A stretch of DNA of 64,000 nt from Palsa-601 sp963801185 (GCA_963801185.1 CAWDDW010000003.1:1922001-1986000), one strand, 5' to 3'; positions 48,503 through 58,366 are shown, counted from the stretch's first letter. Notes: generated by a model not told the origin, from the letters alone. A program made the numbers and translations.

Positions 48503-49827
48503 TCCGTGTTCGCCTCCGTCGCAGTCGCCAGCGGCAGAGATGGCGCGCCGGCTGGCGGGCTCACGTCAGGTGGCCGGGCCCGGGACGGCCTACGGAGCCC
48601 GAAGGACATCGCACGGTTGCGCCGGCGCATGTACTCGAGGGCGACGACGAAGACCACTACGAGCCCTTCGAGAGACGTCACCATGTCCGCGGGCACGCCG
48701 GTCGCGACCTGGAGGGCGTCACCACCCACGAGCAGCCCGCCGAAGAGGAAGGCCGAGATGATCGTCCAAAGCGGGTTGAGACCACCGAACAGCGCCACGA
48801 CGATCCCGTTGAACCCGTCCGAGCCGGTGAAGCCCGTAAGGCTCCCGTCGGTCACCATGCGATGCGAGATGCTGCCGAAGACGAGCAGCGCCCCTCCGAC
48901 TCCGCAGAGGGCCCCGCTGATGGTCATGGCAAGTGTCATCGTCCGCTTGACGGCCATCCCGGCATACTTGGAGGCCTCCCGTGAGAGCCCTACCGCCTTT
49001 AGGCGGAAGCCGAAGCTCGTCCGCCAGAGCAGTACGTAGATGCCGACGGCCACGACCACCGCGATCAGGACGCCGAGGTGCAACTGGGTGCCCGGAATGA
49101 GGATGGGCAACCACGAGTTTCTCGGCAGCAGCTTGGTCTCCGGGATCAGCCCGTAGGTGGAGTTCTGAGTGCGGTCGACCATCGGTCCGGCCAGCAGCCA
49201 GTTCATGATCTGGACGGCGACGAGGTTGAGCATGATCGTGCTGAGGATCTCGTTCACGTTGAAGTACGCCTTGAAGGCTCCCGGGATCGCGCCCCAGATC
49301 GCACCACCGGCGGCGCCGGCGAGCAGCACGAGTGGGATGAGCACGAAGCTCGGCAGGTTCGGGAGCGCGAGCGCCGTGGCCGAGCCCGCCAGCCCGCCCA
49401 TAGCCAGTTGGCCCTCGCCCCCGATGTTGAGGACGTTGGCGCGGAACGCGACGCAGATCCCGACGCCGACGAGGAGCAATGGAGCAGCTTTCACGGCTGT
49501 CGCACCGAGCGCGTAGCTGCCGTCGAATGCCCCGTTGACAAGGGCGTGGTAGCCGACGATCGGGTTGGCTCCGAGGACCAGCATCATGACCGCACCGAGG
49601 AGCAAGGCCGCCACAAGTGACCCGGGGAGGGCGAACCAGCTGAGAAGGAAGCTCTGCACCCTCGTTCGCCGGCTCGCTTCGAGCAAGGCAGCTGCGGCGT
49701 CTTCGGATGCAAAGGCCAGGTTCCCGGAGGCGCCGGCCGCACTCTTGCGCGACGGCCACGTCACGAGGCGGCGGGCGGTCTGCATCCAGTCTGAGCGGGA
49801 CTGCCTACCCTTTGGCCTCATATCCAC
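48499..49827 (-). CDS. ABC permease, BMP/nucleoside type (larger)
   Basis: 442 residues. A ~65-residue hydrophilic N-terminus precedes about nine helices; NVLNIGGEGQLAMGGLAGSA is the hallmark block and KAVGLSREASKYAGMAVKRT the coupling loop. Equivalent to NupP/RfuC. The proposed start is ATG 49827, with a second ATG at 49821 as an alternative. The gap upstream to the aminohydrolase is 147 bp. Confidence 0.92.
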   Translation of the reverse strand: MDMRPKGRQSRSDWMQTARRLVTWPSRKSAAGASGNLAFASEDAAAALLEASRRTRVQSFLLSWFALPGSLVAALLLGAVMMLVLGANPIVGYHALVNGAFDGSYALGATAVKAAPLLLVGVGICVAFRANVLNIGGEGQLAMGGLAGSATALALPNLPSFVLIPLVLLAGAAGGAIWGAIPGAFKAYFNVNEILSTIMLNLVAVQIMNWLLAGPMVDRTQNSTYGLIPETKLLPRNSWLPILIPGTQLHLGVLIAVVVAVGIYVLLWRTSFGFRLKAVGLSREASKYAGMAVKRTMTLAMTISGALCGVGGALLVFGSISHRMVTDGSLTGFTGSDGFNGIVVALFGGLNPLWTIISAFLFGGLLVGGDALQVATGVPADMVTSLEGLVVVFVVALEYMRRRNRAMSFGLRRPSRARPPDVSPPAGAPSLPLATATEANTE

Positions 49828-49974
49828 TCCGTCCGACCCTTGCGGTGCTTTCGGTACGGCGAAAACCCAGGCAAAACTGCTGCTTGGTTTGAGTTAAGTG
49901 GAGCGAGCTGCGCTTTCGAAGGGCCGAAATGCCCTTTTTGGAGGGCAGGAATGTTGTCTGACGCCGGGCGCAGC

Positions 49975-51033
49975 TCAGAGTCGGGCGAAGAGGCGGTCCG
50001 CTTGCTCGCGAGCTTTCGCCCTTACCTCGCCGGCGTCGACGCGGGTTGGGAGGCCTTCTGCGAGGACGACTTCGCCCTCCACCGTGACCTCGAGCGGCCG
50101 CACGCCGGGGCTGAACGCGAGGTGCCACGGGTCCATCGGGGAGTAGCTCCAGACGACCGTGTCGTGGCGCACCTCGGGTACGAGCGCCTCGCCTCCTTCG
50201 AGCCAGGCCCAGGCGTCGAGCGGCGTCGCCGTGACATCGTCCTCGCGGTGGCGCACATAGGCGAGGCGGAACTCCTCCAGCATGTCGCCACCGATACCGT
50301 CAGTGCCGAGCACGATCGGGTTGGGCCAGCGCGCAGGGCGGGCGTAGCCGACGGCGTTGTTCATGTTGGAGCGGGGATTGTGGGCGATCGAGCCGGGAAG
50401 CGGCCGGTCGAGGTGTACGCAGTGGGCGAGCAGCCAGTCGTCCTTCGCCACCGGCTCGAGGCGCCTACCGGCGGTGGCGTCGACCCGGTCTTCTGCGACG
50501 TGGATGTGAACGCCTGCCCCGAGGTCCGCCGCGAGGCCGGTGACGGCTTCGAGAGTGGCATCAGAGAGAGTGAAGCAGGCGTGGGCGCCGACGAACCCCC
50601 GCCCGCCCGCCCGCAGGAACCGCTCGTTCTCCGCCAGCCCGGCTGCCATCCCGGCAGCGCCGTTGCGGTCGGTTACCTCGTAGCAACAGACCGCACGGAC
50701 GCCCACCTCGGCGCAGGCGTCCGCGATGACCGAGAGCGAGCCCTCGATGGCCTCGGGGGAGGAGTGGTGGTCGACTATCGCTGTCGTTCCCCGCTCGAGG
50801 GCCTCGAGCGCCCCGAGCATCGCAGACCACCGGACCATCTCTAGGTCGAGGGCGCGGTCGAGCCGCCACCAGACGAGCTCGAGAATGTCCGGGAAATTCG
50901 CTGGCACTCGCGGTGGCGCCGGCATCCCGCGGGCGAGGGTCGAATAGAGGTGGTGGTGGCCACAGACGAGCCCATGAGTGACCGCGCGAGCATCGCGCGA
51001 GCCCAGCTGGCGTGCGCCGGAGTCTGTGGTCAC
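49975..51033 (-). CDS. ssnA: SsnA-like aminohydrolase with a short N-terminus
   Basis: 352 residues. Zinc-site motifs HGLVCGHHHLYSTLARGMPA, GVHIHVAEDRVD, LLAHCVHLDRP and LGTDGIGGDML are intact. Blocks DPWHLAFSPGVRPLEV and the long family-specific tail mark it as SsnA-like, a deaminase-type group encoded next to molybdenum hydroxylases. Only about 20 residues precede the HxH strand, whereas relatives have about 60; the missing part is the first half of the beta-sandwich. GTG 51033 overlaps the XDH stop (GTGA), so no room is left for a longer N-terminus. Probably acts on a purine or its hydroxylation product. Confidence 0.8.
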   Translation of the reverse strand: MTTDSGARQLGSRDARAVTHGLVCGHHHLYSTLARGMPAPPRVPANFPDILELVWWRLDRALDLEMVRWSAMLGALEALERGTTAIVDHHSSPEAIEGSLSVIADACAEVGVRAVCCYEVTDRNGAAGMAAGLAENERFLRAGGRGFVGAHACFTLSDATLEAVTGLAADLGAGVHIHVAEDRVDATAGRRLEPVAKDDWLLAHCVHLDRPLPGSIAHNPRSNMNNAVGYARPARWPNPIVLGTDGIGGDMLEEFRLAYVRHREDDVTATPLDAWAWLEGGEALVPEVRHDTVVWSYSPMDPWHLAFSPGVRPLEVTVEGEVVLAEGLPTRVDAGEVRAKAREQADRLFARL

Positions 51034-53609
51034 TCGCCGGCTTCGGCGCCTACGGCTGCCGGTGCCCTCCTCATCGGCAGCGAGGATCGCCACTCACCGT
51101 CGAGGTCGTGCAAAGCCGCGGCAACTGCCCCTGCAGTCGGCACGAGCCCGATCTCGCCCATGCCCTTGATGCCGTACGGGGCTCTCGGCTGTGGCACCTC
51201 GATCAAGACGGGCTCGATCGGTGGCACGTCCTTCGGGCGGAGGATGCCGAGGCTGCGAAGTGTCATGTTCTGCGGCCTGCCGTCCGCATCTGCCGGGAAG
51301 TCCTCGGAGAGCGCGTACCCGAGACCCATGTGCACGGCCCCTTCGATCTGGCCCTCGCAGAGCATCGGGTTCACGGCGCGGCCGACGTCGTGGACGGCGA
51401 CCACCCTGTCGATCGTGCCTGACTCCCGATCGATCGAGACGACCTGGGCCGCGTAGGAGAACGCAGCGTGGATCGTCGGGTTCTCGACGCCCTCATCGAG
51501 AGAATTGGTCCAGTCAACCCGGTACTCGCCTTTGTAGTCGACACCGGTTCGGCAGCCATCCTCCTTCGCACGGCGGCACGCCTCGGCGACTGCTCCAGCC
51601 CCCATGAGAGTGCCTCGCGATCCTGTCGTCTGGCCACAGCCGAGCTCGAGGCTGGTATCGACGATGACCTTCACGCGGTTGGGGTCGATGCCGAGCTCCT
51701 CGACGGCAACCTGGAGGGCAACCGTGTGGACCCCTTGGCCCATCTCGGTCCAGCAGTGGCGGACTTCGACGTCGCCGTCCCCGGAGAAGCGGACCACTGC
51801 CGGCACGACCTCCACCAACCCGTTGCCGAGGCCGGAGTTCTTGAGGCCGAGACCGACGCCCACCGCCTTCCCGGCCTCGACGGCCGCATCGTAAGCGGGC
51901 CGCGCCGCTTCTAGGCAGGCGAGGGCCCCGTCAGAGCCGTCGTCCATGATCTGCCCCGGCCCCCACACCATGCCGGGGCGGATGACGTTGCGGTGTCGCA
52001 TCTCCCAGCCCGAGATGCCGACCTCGGCCGCCAGGCGGTCCATGACGCCTTCCATAGCGAACTGCGCTTGATTCGAGCCGAAACCCCGGAATGCTCCGCA
52101 GACTGGGTTGTTCGTTCGCACAGCGATGGCCTCGACATCGATCGCCGGGACCCGGTAGGGGCCCGAGGCGTGCCCGGCCGCTCGCTCCAGCACCTTCATA
52201 CCGACCGACGCGTACGGTCCCGAGTCGCCGATCAGCCGGGCTCGCAGTGCCGTCAGCATGCCGTCGGCGTCGCAGCCGGCCCAGTACTCGAGGCGGATCG
52301 GGTGGCGCTTCGGATGCAGGAGCAGTGACTCTTCGCGCGAGAGCGTGCACTTCACGGGGCGCTTGAGCACGAAGGCGGCTAGCGCTGTCTGCGCCTGGTT
52401 GGACATGTCCTCTTTGCCCCCGAACGCACCGCCGTTCGAGACCTGGTGCACGAGGACTCGGTCCATCGGGACGCCGAGCACCGAGGCGATCTGGTCGCGG
52501 TCGTCCCAGGTGCCCTGGCCGCCTGAGTACACCGTGAGAGTCCCGTCCGCCTCGGGCACGGCGAGGGTGGACTCCGGCTCGAGGAAGGCGTGCTCGACCC
52601 TCTGGGTCTGGAAGACCTCGTGTACCTGATGGGCAGAGGCCGAGAGCGCCGAGTCGACGTCGTCGCGCGCATAGGTGGACCGTGACAAGACGTTGCCCGG
52701 GAGCTCCCAGACTGCGTCCTCGGCGTCATCGATGGCGGCCTGCGGGTCGGTAAGCGGCCGCAGAGGCCTGTACTCCACCTCGACGAGCGAAGCAGCCCGG
52801 CGGGCGGTCTCGCGGTCGCCCGCGACGGCTACCGCGATGACGTCGCCGAGGTAAGACGTGCGCCCGCCCTGCGGGATGAGGATCGGCCAGTCGGTGTAGA
52901 TGATGCCGACCCGGAGCGCACCTGGCACGTCGGCGGCCGTCAGCACCGCCTCGACGCCCGGCAGGGCCATGGCGGCAGAGCTGTCGATGCGGACCACGTC
53001 GGCGCGCGCGTAGGACGCGAGATGGAATGCAGCGTGCAGCATGCCGGAGACGCGGAGGTCGTCGACGTAGGCCCGATCGCCGAGAGCAAGCTGGAGGCTC
53101 TCGTACTTGTGGCCCCTCGAGCCGATGCCACCGGTCGGGACGACTTCCGGCTGCTTCCCGCTCGCCAGCAGCTCGACGGCATCGAGAATCTTGGTGTAAC
53201 CGGTGCAGCGGCAGAGATGGGCACCGAGATGGCGCGCGGCGTCCTCTCGGGTCAGGTCCGCCCCCTTCTTGTCGAGCAGTGCCTTCACCCGGACGACGAT
53301 CCCCGGCGTGCAAAAGCCGCATTGCAGTGCTCCCGTCGAGGCGAACGCCAGCGCGAAGCGCTCGCGTTCGGCCTCGTCGAAGCCTTCGAGCGTCGTAACC
53401 GACTTGCCGGCGACGCGGGTGAGGGGAATGGAGCAGCTGACGAGGGCCTTGCCGTCGATCAGCACGGTGCAGCAACCGCACTGGCCGGACGGAGAGCAGC
53501 CGTCCTTCGGCGACGTGACGTCGAGCTCCTCGCGCAGAGCCGCCAAGAGGTTCGGGTGGGAGTCGGCGACCTCCACGGACTTTCCGTTGAGAGTGAAAGC
53601 GGTGGTCAT
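51030..53609 (-). CDS. fused Fe-S/molybdenum hydroxylase (selenium-dependent XDH-like family)
   Basis: 859 residues. Residues 1-155 hold two [2Fe-2S] clusters (CSPSGQCGCCTVLIDG, CGFCTPG, CRCTGYTK); residues ~165-850 are the Mo domain with GGAFGGKEDMSNQ, NNPVCGAFRGFGSNQA and GIKGMGEIGLVP. The short fused form without FAD is typical of enzymes annotated as selenium-dependent xanthine dehydrogenase, found beside ssnA and carbamate kinase. An external reductase or FAD protein is needed. Selenium dependence is not shown by the sequence. Probably hydroxylates xanthine or a related purine. Confidence 0.88.
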   Translation of the reverse strand: MTTAFTLNGKSVEVADSHPNLLAALREELDVTSPKDGCSPSGQCGCCTVLIDGKALVSCSIPLTRVAGKSVTTLEGFDEAERERFALAFASTGALQCGFCTPGIVVRVKALLDKKGADLTREDAARHLGAHLCRCTGYTKILDAVELLASGKQPEVVPTGGIGSRGHKYESLQLALGDRAYVDDLRVSGMLHAAFHLASYARADVVRIDSSAAMALPGVEAVLTAADVPGALRVGIIYTDWPILIPQGGRTSYLGDVIAVAVAGDRETARRAASLVEVEYRPLRPLTDPQAAIDDAEDAVWELPGNVLSRSTYARDDVDSALSASAHQVHEVFQTQRVEHAFLEPESTLAVPEADGTLTVYSGGQGTWDDRDQIASVLGVPMDRVLVHQVSNGGAFGGKEDMSNQAQTALAAFVLKRPVKCTLSREESLLLHPKRHPIRLEYWAGCDADGMLTALRARLIGDSGPYASVGMKVLERAAGHASGPYRVPAIDVEAIAVRTNNPVCGAFRGFGSNQAQFAMEGVMDRLAAEVGISGWEMRHRNVIRPGMVWGPGQIMDDGSDGALACLEAARPAYDAAVEAGKAVGVGLGLKNSGLGNGLVEVVPAVVRFSGDGDVEVRHCWTEMGQGVHTVALQVAVEELGIDPNRVKVIVDTSLELGCGQTTGSRGTLMGAGAVAEACRRAKEDGCRTGVDYKGEYRVDWTNSLDEGVENPTIHAAFSYAAQVVSIDRESGTIDRVVAVHDVGRAVNPMLCEGQIEGAVHMGLGYALSEDFPADADGRPQNMTLRSLGILRPKDVPPIEPVLIEVPQPRAPYGIKGMGEIGLVPTAGAVAAALHDLDGEWRSSLPMRRAPAAVGAEAGE

Positions 53610-53621
53610 TCCCGGTCCTTC

Positions 53622-54569
53622 TCAGTCGTTCGTGAAACGTGTCCCGGTCTTGCCGGCAAGCGCCCGTTCCACGTTATCGGGGTCGGTCACGATTGCCTCC
53701 GTACCGCCGCCGTCGAGGTAGTTGAGGATCGCTTGGATCTTCGGCGCCATCGAGCCGGCCGCGAAGTGCGTCCCCTCGGCCAGGTACTCCCGAGCCTCGC
53801 TCGCGGTGAGATGGTCTACGGCACGTTCTGCCGGGGTCCCGAAGTTGAGTGAGACCTTCTCGACGGCGGTCGAGATGAGAAGCAGGTCGGCTCCGAGGTT
53901 GTTCGCGAGCAAGGCCGACGCGAGGTCCTTGTCGATGACCGCTGCCACGCCCGTGAGATCACCGTCGGCGTCGGCAACGACCGGAATGCCTCCACCACCG
54001 ACCGTCACGACCGTGATGCCCGCGTCGACCAACTTGCGGATCGCCGTCATCTCGACGATGCGGACCGGTGTCGGGGATGCGACGACGCGGCGCCAGCCGC
54101 GGTTGGCGTCCTCGATGAGGTCCCACCCCTGTTGCCGGCGGCGTTCTGCCATCTTCTCGTCCATGAACGAGCCGATCGGCTTGCTCGGGTGGGAGAAGGC
54201 AGGGTCGTCGGCGGCAACCTCTGTCTGGCAGATGACGGTCGCCGCCTCGTTGGGCATCCCCAGCCGGCGGAACTCGTTGTAGAGGTTCTGCTGCAGGGCA
54301 TAGCCGATCGCGCCCTGGGTGTCAGCCCCGCAGACGTCGAGCGGAACCTCGTGAAGCTCGCCGGCAGCGAGCTCGGATCGGCGCAACACGAAGCCCACCT
54401 GTGGTCCGTTCCCGTGGCCGATCGCGACGTTCCAGCCGCCGCGGATCATCCCGACGACGTGGTGGCACGTCTCGCGTGCGGCGATGTACTGGTCGAGGAC
54501 GCTCTGGTGCTGCTTGTCGCGGATGAGGGAGTTGCCTCCGATCGCGACCACTGCTGTCCGAGCGCTCAT
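53622..54569 (-). CDS. arcC: carbamate kinase
   Basis: 315 residues. Family motifs AIGGNSLIRDKQHQSV, IGHGNGPQVGFVLRRSE, VTVGGGGIPVV and ADLLLISTAVEKVSLNFGTP, then a C-terminal MAPKIQAILNYLDGG block. It makes ATP from carbamoyl phosphate and ADP in catabolism. Only 3 bp separate its start from the upstream transcarbamylase stop and 12 bp its stop from the XDH start, so all are in one transcript. Position matches E. coli yqeA. Confidence 0.95.
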   Translation of the reverse strand: MSARTAVVAIGGNSLIRDKQHQSVLDQYIAARETCHHVVGMIRGGWNVAIGHGNGPQVGFVLRRSELAAGELHEVPLDVCGADTQGAIGYALQQNLYNEFRRLGMPNEAATVICQTEVAADDPAFSHPSKPIGSFMDEKMAERRRQQGWDLIEDANRGWRRVVASPTPVRIVEMTAIRKLVDAGITVVTVGGGGIPVVADADGDLTGVAAVIDKDLASALLANNLGADLLLISTAVEKVSLNFGTPAERAVDHLTASEAREYLAEGTHFAAGSMAPKIQAILNYLDGGGTEAIVTDPDNVERALAGKTGTRFTND

Positions 54570-54572
54570 GGT

Positions 54573-55550
54573 TCAACCCATCGTCAGCGCCATCACGGCC
54601 TTCTGGCTGTGGAGGCGGTTCTCGGCCTGGTCGTAGACGATCGACTGCGGGCCGTCTATGACCTCGTCGGTGACCTCGACGTTGCGGTCGGCCGGCAGCG
54701 GGTGCATGAAGACGGCGTCGTCGTTGGCACTCGCCATATGTTGGGAGTCGGTCATCCACGAGGTGTACTTGTTGATGAGGCGGGTGTCCTCGGCCTCGTC
54801 CGATGTTGTCACCATGGCTCCCCAGCTCTTCGCGTAGATGACATCGGAGCCGACGAAACCCTTGTCGAAGTCGTCCATCAACTCGAACGATACGTGTGCG
54901 CGATGGGCGTTCTCCTTTGCCTGCTCGACGATCTCTGGCATTAGGGCGAACTCGGGTGGGTGAACAAGGCGGACGTTCATGCCGAACCGGGGCAACAGCA
55001 GAGCGAGGCTCTGGGCGACGCTGACAGGCTTCAGGTAGGAGGGGTCGTGCGCCCAGCTGATGGTTGCCGTGTGCCCGCGCGGGTCACCGAACCGCTCGAT
55101 GATCGTCATGAGGTCCGCCAGCGCCTGGTGCGGGTGGTAGACGTCGCACTGCATGTTCAGCACCGGCACCCTGCTCGCGGCCGCGACGTCGCGGATGTAC
55201 TGATTGCCGAGCCCGAAGTCGCAGTGGCGGATGGCGATGCCGTCGTTGTATCGCCCGAGGATCTCACCGATCTCCTTTGGGGTGTCACCGTGAGCTATCT
55301 GGGTGGTCCGGCTCTCGATGAACTGGGCGTGGCCCCCGAGCTGGGCCATGCCGGCCTCGAAGGAGGTCCGGGTCCGGGTGCTCGAGAAGAAGAACAGCAT
55401 GGCGAGCACCTTGTCGCGCAAGAGAGCGTGTGGCACGCCGAGGGCCCGTTCCCGCTTCAGCTGGAACGCGACCTCCAGGAGCGTGTCGATCTCGTCTTTC
55501 GTCCACTCCTGCAGGTCGATCACGTCACGTCCGCGGAGGTGCGTTTGCAT
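54573..55550 (-). CDS. ygeW: YgeW-like knotted transcarbamylase
   Basis: 325 residues. The carbamoyl phosphate loop is SSTRTRTSFEAGMAQLGG; SRTTQIAHGDTPKEIGEILG, LNMQCDVYHPHQALADLMTI and ISWAHDPSYLKPVSVAQSL match E. coli YgeW more closely than anabolic ornithine transcarbamylases. HPLPADRN replaces the HCLP motif of ornithine enzymes, so ornithine is not the likely substrate. In YgeW-type loci the acceptor is unresolved; with carbamate kinase next door it probably runs in the direction of carbamoyl phosphate release. Confidence 0.85.
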   Translation of the reverse strand: MQTHLRGRDVIDLQEWTKDEIDTLLEVAFQLKRERALGVPHALLRDKVLAMLFFFSSTRTRTSFEAGMAQLGGHAQFIESRTTQIAHGDTPKEIGEILGRYNDGIAIRHCDFGLGNQYIRDVAAASRVPVLNMQCDVYHPHQALADLMTIIERFGDPRGHTATISWAHDPSYLKPVSVAQSLALLLPRFGMNVRLVHPPEFALMPEIVEQAKENAHRAHVSFELMDDFDKGFVGSDVIYAKSWGAMVTTSDEAEDTRLINKYTSWMTDSQHMASANDDAVFMHPLPADRNVEVTDEVIDGPQSIVYDQAENRLHSQKAVMALTMG

Positions 55551-55568
55551 GGCTGTCGCTCCTTTGTT

Positions 55569-56525
55569 CTATTCCGTCGCGCCGAGCACGAGCGAGAGCA
55601 ACGCCATGCGCATCACGACGCCGTTGAAGGCCTCCACCCAGTAGCGGGCGTGCCGTGTCTCGTCGACATCTGTGGGGAGCTCGTCCATGCGCGGGAGGGA
55701 GTGGAGCACGATCGAGTCGGACTTGCCCTTCTCGCGCAGCAGCTCCCGGGTTACCCGGTAGGCAGCTGGCGTGTGACCGCGGTCCTCTCCTGCGGCCTCG
55801 ACCCGGGACTGGGTGTAGTCGGCCTGCACCACCGGTTCCATGTAGATGACGTCGGCGTCGGCGATGCACGCTTCGACGCTCTCGAATTCGCGGTACTGGA
55901 CGTCACGTTCGTCGATCTCGGCCTTGAACTCGGGCAGGAGCGACATGTCCTCGGGGCAGACGACGAACGCCTCGGTGTCGAACTGCGACATGGCGTAGAG
56001 GATCGAGTGCATCGTGCGCATCCGCATGTCGCCGACGCAGAGCACCTTCAGGCCGTCGAGCGTTCCCTTGTCGCGCCAGATCGTGTAGAGGTCGGTCAGC
56101 ACCTGAGTGGGGTGCTCGCCCCAGCCGTCGCCACAGTTGATGACCGGGACCGACGCCCACCTTGCCGCTTCGGCAGGGGCTCCCTGCTGGAAGTGGCGCA
56201 TGGCGATGACGTCGCCGTAGTACTCGAGCATGTGGACGGTGTCCTTGATCGACTCCTGGTAGAAGTCGCCTGCCCTTGTCATCTTGGCGTCGGAGAAGCC
56301 GAGCACGTGCCCACCGAGCCGGTGCATAGCGGCCTCGGTCGCGAGGCGCGTTCTCGTGCTCGGCTGGTAGAACGCGGTGAGGAGGGTCTTGTGCTTCAGG
56401 AGATCGCCATTGCGGCGCTCGGAAGCGAAGGGCCTGAGCCGGTCGGCGGTTGCGAAGATCTGGAAATACTCTTCCCGCTCCATGTCCTTTAGCGAGAGAA
56501 TGTCCCGGCCAAGGAAGCTTCTCAT
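55569..56525 (-). CDS. aspartate transcarbamylase-like carbamoyltransferase
   Basis: 318 residues, ATG 56525. Carbamoyl phosphate loop FYQPSTRTRLATEAAMHRLG, GDGWGEHPTQVLTDLYTIWR, and the aspartate-side motif LHSLPRMDELPTDVD are kept. No pyr genes flank it. As first gene of a catabolic operon with YgeW and carbamate kinase, it may be a paralogue acting on an N-carbamoyl intermediate rather than for pyrimidine synthesis (inference). The substrate needs biochemical proof. Confidence 0.85.
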   Translation of the reverse strand: MRSFLGRDILSLKDMEREEYFQIFATADRLRPFASERRNGDLLKHKTLLTAFYQPSTRTRLATEAAMHRLGGHVLGFSDAKMTRAGDFYQESIKDTVHMLEYYGDVIAMRHFQQGAPAEAARWASVPVINCGDGWGEHPTQVLTDLYTIWRDKGTLDGLKVLCVGDMRMRTMHSILYAMSQFDTEAFVVCPEDMSLLPEFKAEIDERDVQYREFESVEACIADADVIYMEPVVQADYTQSRVEAAGEDRGHTPAAYRVTRELLREKGKSDSIVLHSLPRMDELPTDVDETRHARYWVEAFNGVVMRMALLSLVLGATE

Positions 56526-56728
56526 CGTGGCGCTCACCTCGTCTTCCGTCTGCGATCGTACGACCCCCGCCAACCGTCCGGCTGGCGCCTCTCCCCATCT
56601 TCCCGGCTTGCAGCGCCTCCTCCTAGGGCCGTTCGGCCCATTTGGAACAGGACCCGGCCGGCAACCCCGATCCGGCGCCGGAGACAGCTGCACGCCTTGG
56701 GTAGGGTAGCGATCCTGATGGTGATCAC

Positions 56729-58366
56729 TTGAGGCCATTCGTGGTGCGCGGCGCGACGCTGCTCGACGGGACGGGCGCCGACCCCGTCGCCGCAGATGTC
56801 GCCGTCGACGGTCGTGGCCGCATCGCCGCGATCGGGCCCGGTGCTGACGCGCACCCAGAGGCGGAAGTGGTGGACGGTGCAGGGCTCGTTCTCGCCCCGG
56901 GATTCGTCGACCTCCACTCGCACTCGGACCTGTACACGTTGTTCCGTGAGGAGGCGGGCGAGGCGCCGGTCGGGGACTCCCCGAAGCTCGTGCAGGGCTG
57001 CACGGCCCAAGTGTTCGGCCAGGACGGCATCTCGGCGGCGCCCGTGTCGGACGAGGACCTCGACGACCACATGTCGTTCCTGGCCGGGCTCGATGGGTCC
57101 ATCCCGCCGGACTCGTGGACGTGGCGATCCTTCGGCGAGTACCTGTCGGCTGTCCGGGCGAGTTCGGTGACGAGGACGGCGCTCCTCGTCGGGCACGCCA
57201 CCATCCGACGCCTCGTCATGGGCGACTCTGCGCGCGAGGCGACCGACACAGACCTCTCCGCCATGCAGCAGGCACTCGCAGAGGCGTTCGACCAAGGCGC
57301 CTGCGGACTGTCCTCCGGACTCGTCTACGTGCCGGCCGCCTATGCGACGACCGATGAAGTGGCGGCGCTCTGCGAGGTCGCTGCCTCGCGGAGCCTGCCG
57401 TTCTTCGTGCACGTGCGCTCGGAGAGCGACCTCGTGATCGAGGCGACCGAGGAGGTGATCGACGTGGCTGCCCGCACCGGCTGCCACCTCCACTACAGCC
57501 ACATCAAGGCAGCAGGCCGCAACAACTGGCACAAGGCGCAACTGCTGATCGACCGGCTCGAGGCGGCACGGGCGTCGGGCGTGAAATTGTCGGCGGACGT
57601 CCACCCTTACATCGCCGGCTCGACCTCGGCGATCGTGCTCCTGCCTCCCTGGACCCAGGAGGGCGGCCACGTGGCGGCGATGAACCGGCTCGCCGACCCG
57701 ATGGTGCGCGCGAGGTTACGCCATCAGCTCATGGAGGACACGACCTCATGGGACAACTGGTGGGCCTTCTCCGACGGGTGGTCGGGACTGCGAGTAGCCC
57801 GAGCAGGGCGGCCCGGCATCGTCGGGCGCTCGTTCATGGACGTCATCGAGGCACAAGGGGTCGCGGATCCGCACTGCCAGGAGGCATTCGACGTCATCTT
57901 CGATCTCCTCGTGAGCGAGAACCTTGCAATGTCGCTCGTGTCGTTCAACAACGTCGAGGAGAACGTCGCTTCGTTCATGAGCCAGTCCTACACCTCGATC
58001 GGGACCGACGCGGTCGTCGACCACGGCGGGCATCCGCATCCGCGCTTGCACGGGACGTTCCCGCGGGTGCTCGGTCGCTTCGTCCGCGAGCTCGGTGCCA
58101 TGTCGCTCCCAGAAGCGGTGCGGAAGATGACGTCCCAGGCGGCCGCGGTCGTGGGCCTCGGCGGACGGATCGGTGAGGTCCGCTCGGGATTGCCCGCCGA
58201 CTTGGTGCTCTTCGACCCCGGCGTCGTCGCGGACAGGGCGACCTTCGAAGCTCCCTACGAGTACCCGGTCGGCATCACCGGCGTGTGGGTCGGAGGCGCT
58301 CGTGTCGTTGCCGGTAACGGTGATGTCCTCGGCTCGCCGCCGGTGGCGGGCACCCCGGACACATGA
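56729..58366 (+). CDS. D-aminoacylase-like (amidohydrolase 3) protein
   Basis: 545 residues. N-terminal beta-sandwich then APGFVDLHSHSDLY with the HxH metal pair, a GQDGISAAPVSDEDLDDHM block, FVHVRSESDLVIEATEEVID and CHLHYSHIKAAG with further ligands, and TSIGTDAVVDHGGHPHPRLH near the end. Family members remove acyl groups from N-acyl-D-amino acids or open cyclic ureas. The start is taken at TTG 56729; GTG 56741 is possible. Divergent from the transcarbamylase operon. Confidence 0.83.
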   Translation: MRPFVVRGATLLDGTGADPVAADVAVDGRGRIAAIGPGADAHPEAEVVDGAGLVLAPGFVDLHSHSDLYTLFREEAGEAPVGDSPKLVQGCTAQVFGQDGISAAPVSDEDLDDHMSFLAGLDGSIPPDSWTWRSFGEYLSAVRASSVTRTALLVGHATIRRLVMGDSAREATDTDLSAMQQALAEAFDQGACGLSSGLVYVPAAYATTDEVAALCEVAASRSLPFFVHVRSESDLVIEATEEVIDVAARTGCHLHYSHIKAAGRNNWHKAQLLIDRLEAARASGVKLSADVHPYIAGSTSAIVLLPPWTQEGGHVAAMNRLADPMVRARLRHQLMEDTTSWDNWWAFSDGWSGLRVARAGRPGIVGRSFMDVIEAQGVADPHCQEAFDVIFDLLVSENLAMSLVSFNNVEENVASFMSQSYTSIGTDAVVDHGGHPHPRLHGTFPRVLGRFVRELGAMSLPEAVRKMTSQAAAVVGLGGRIGEVRSGLPADLVLFDPGVVADRATFEAPYEYPVGITGVWVGGARVVAGNGDVLGSPPVAGTPDT

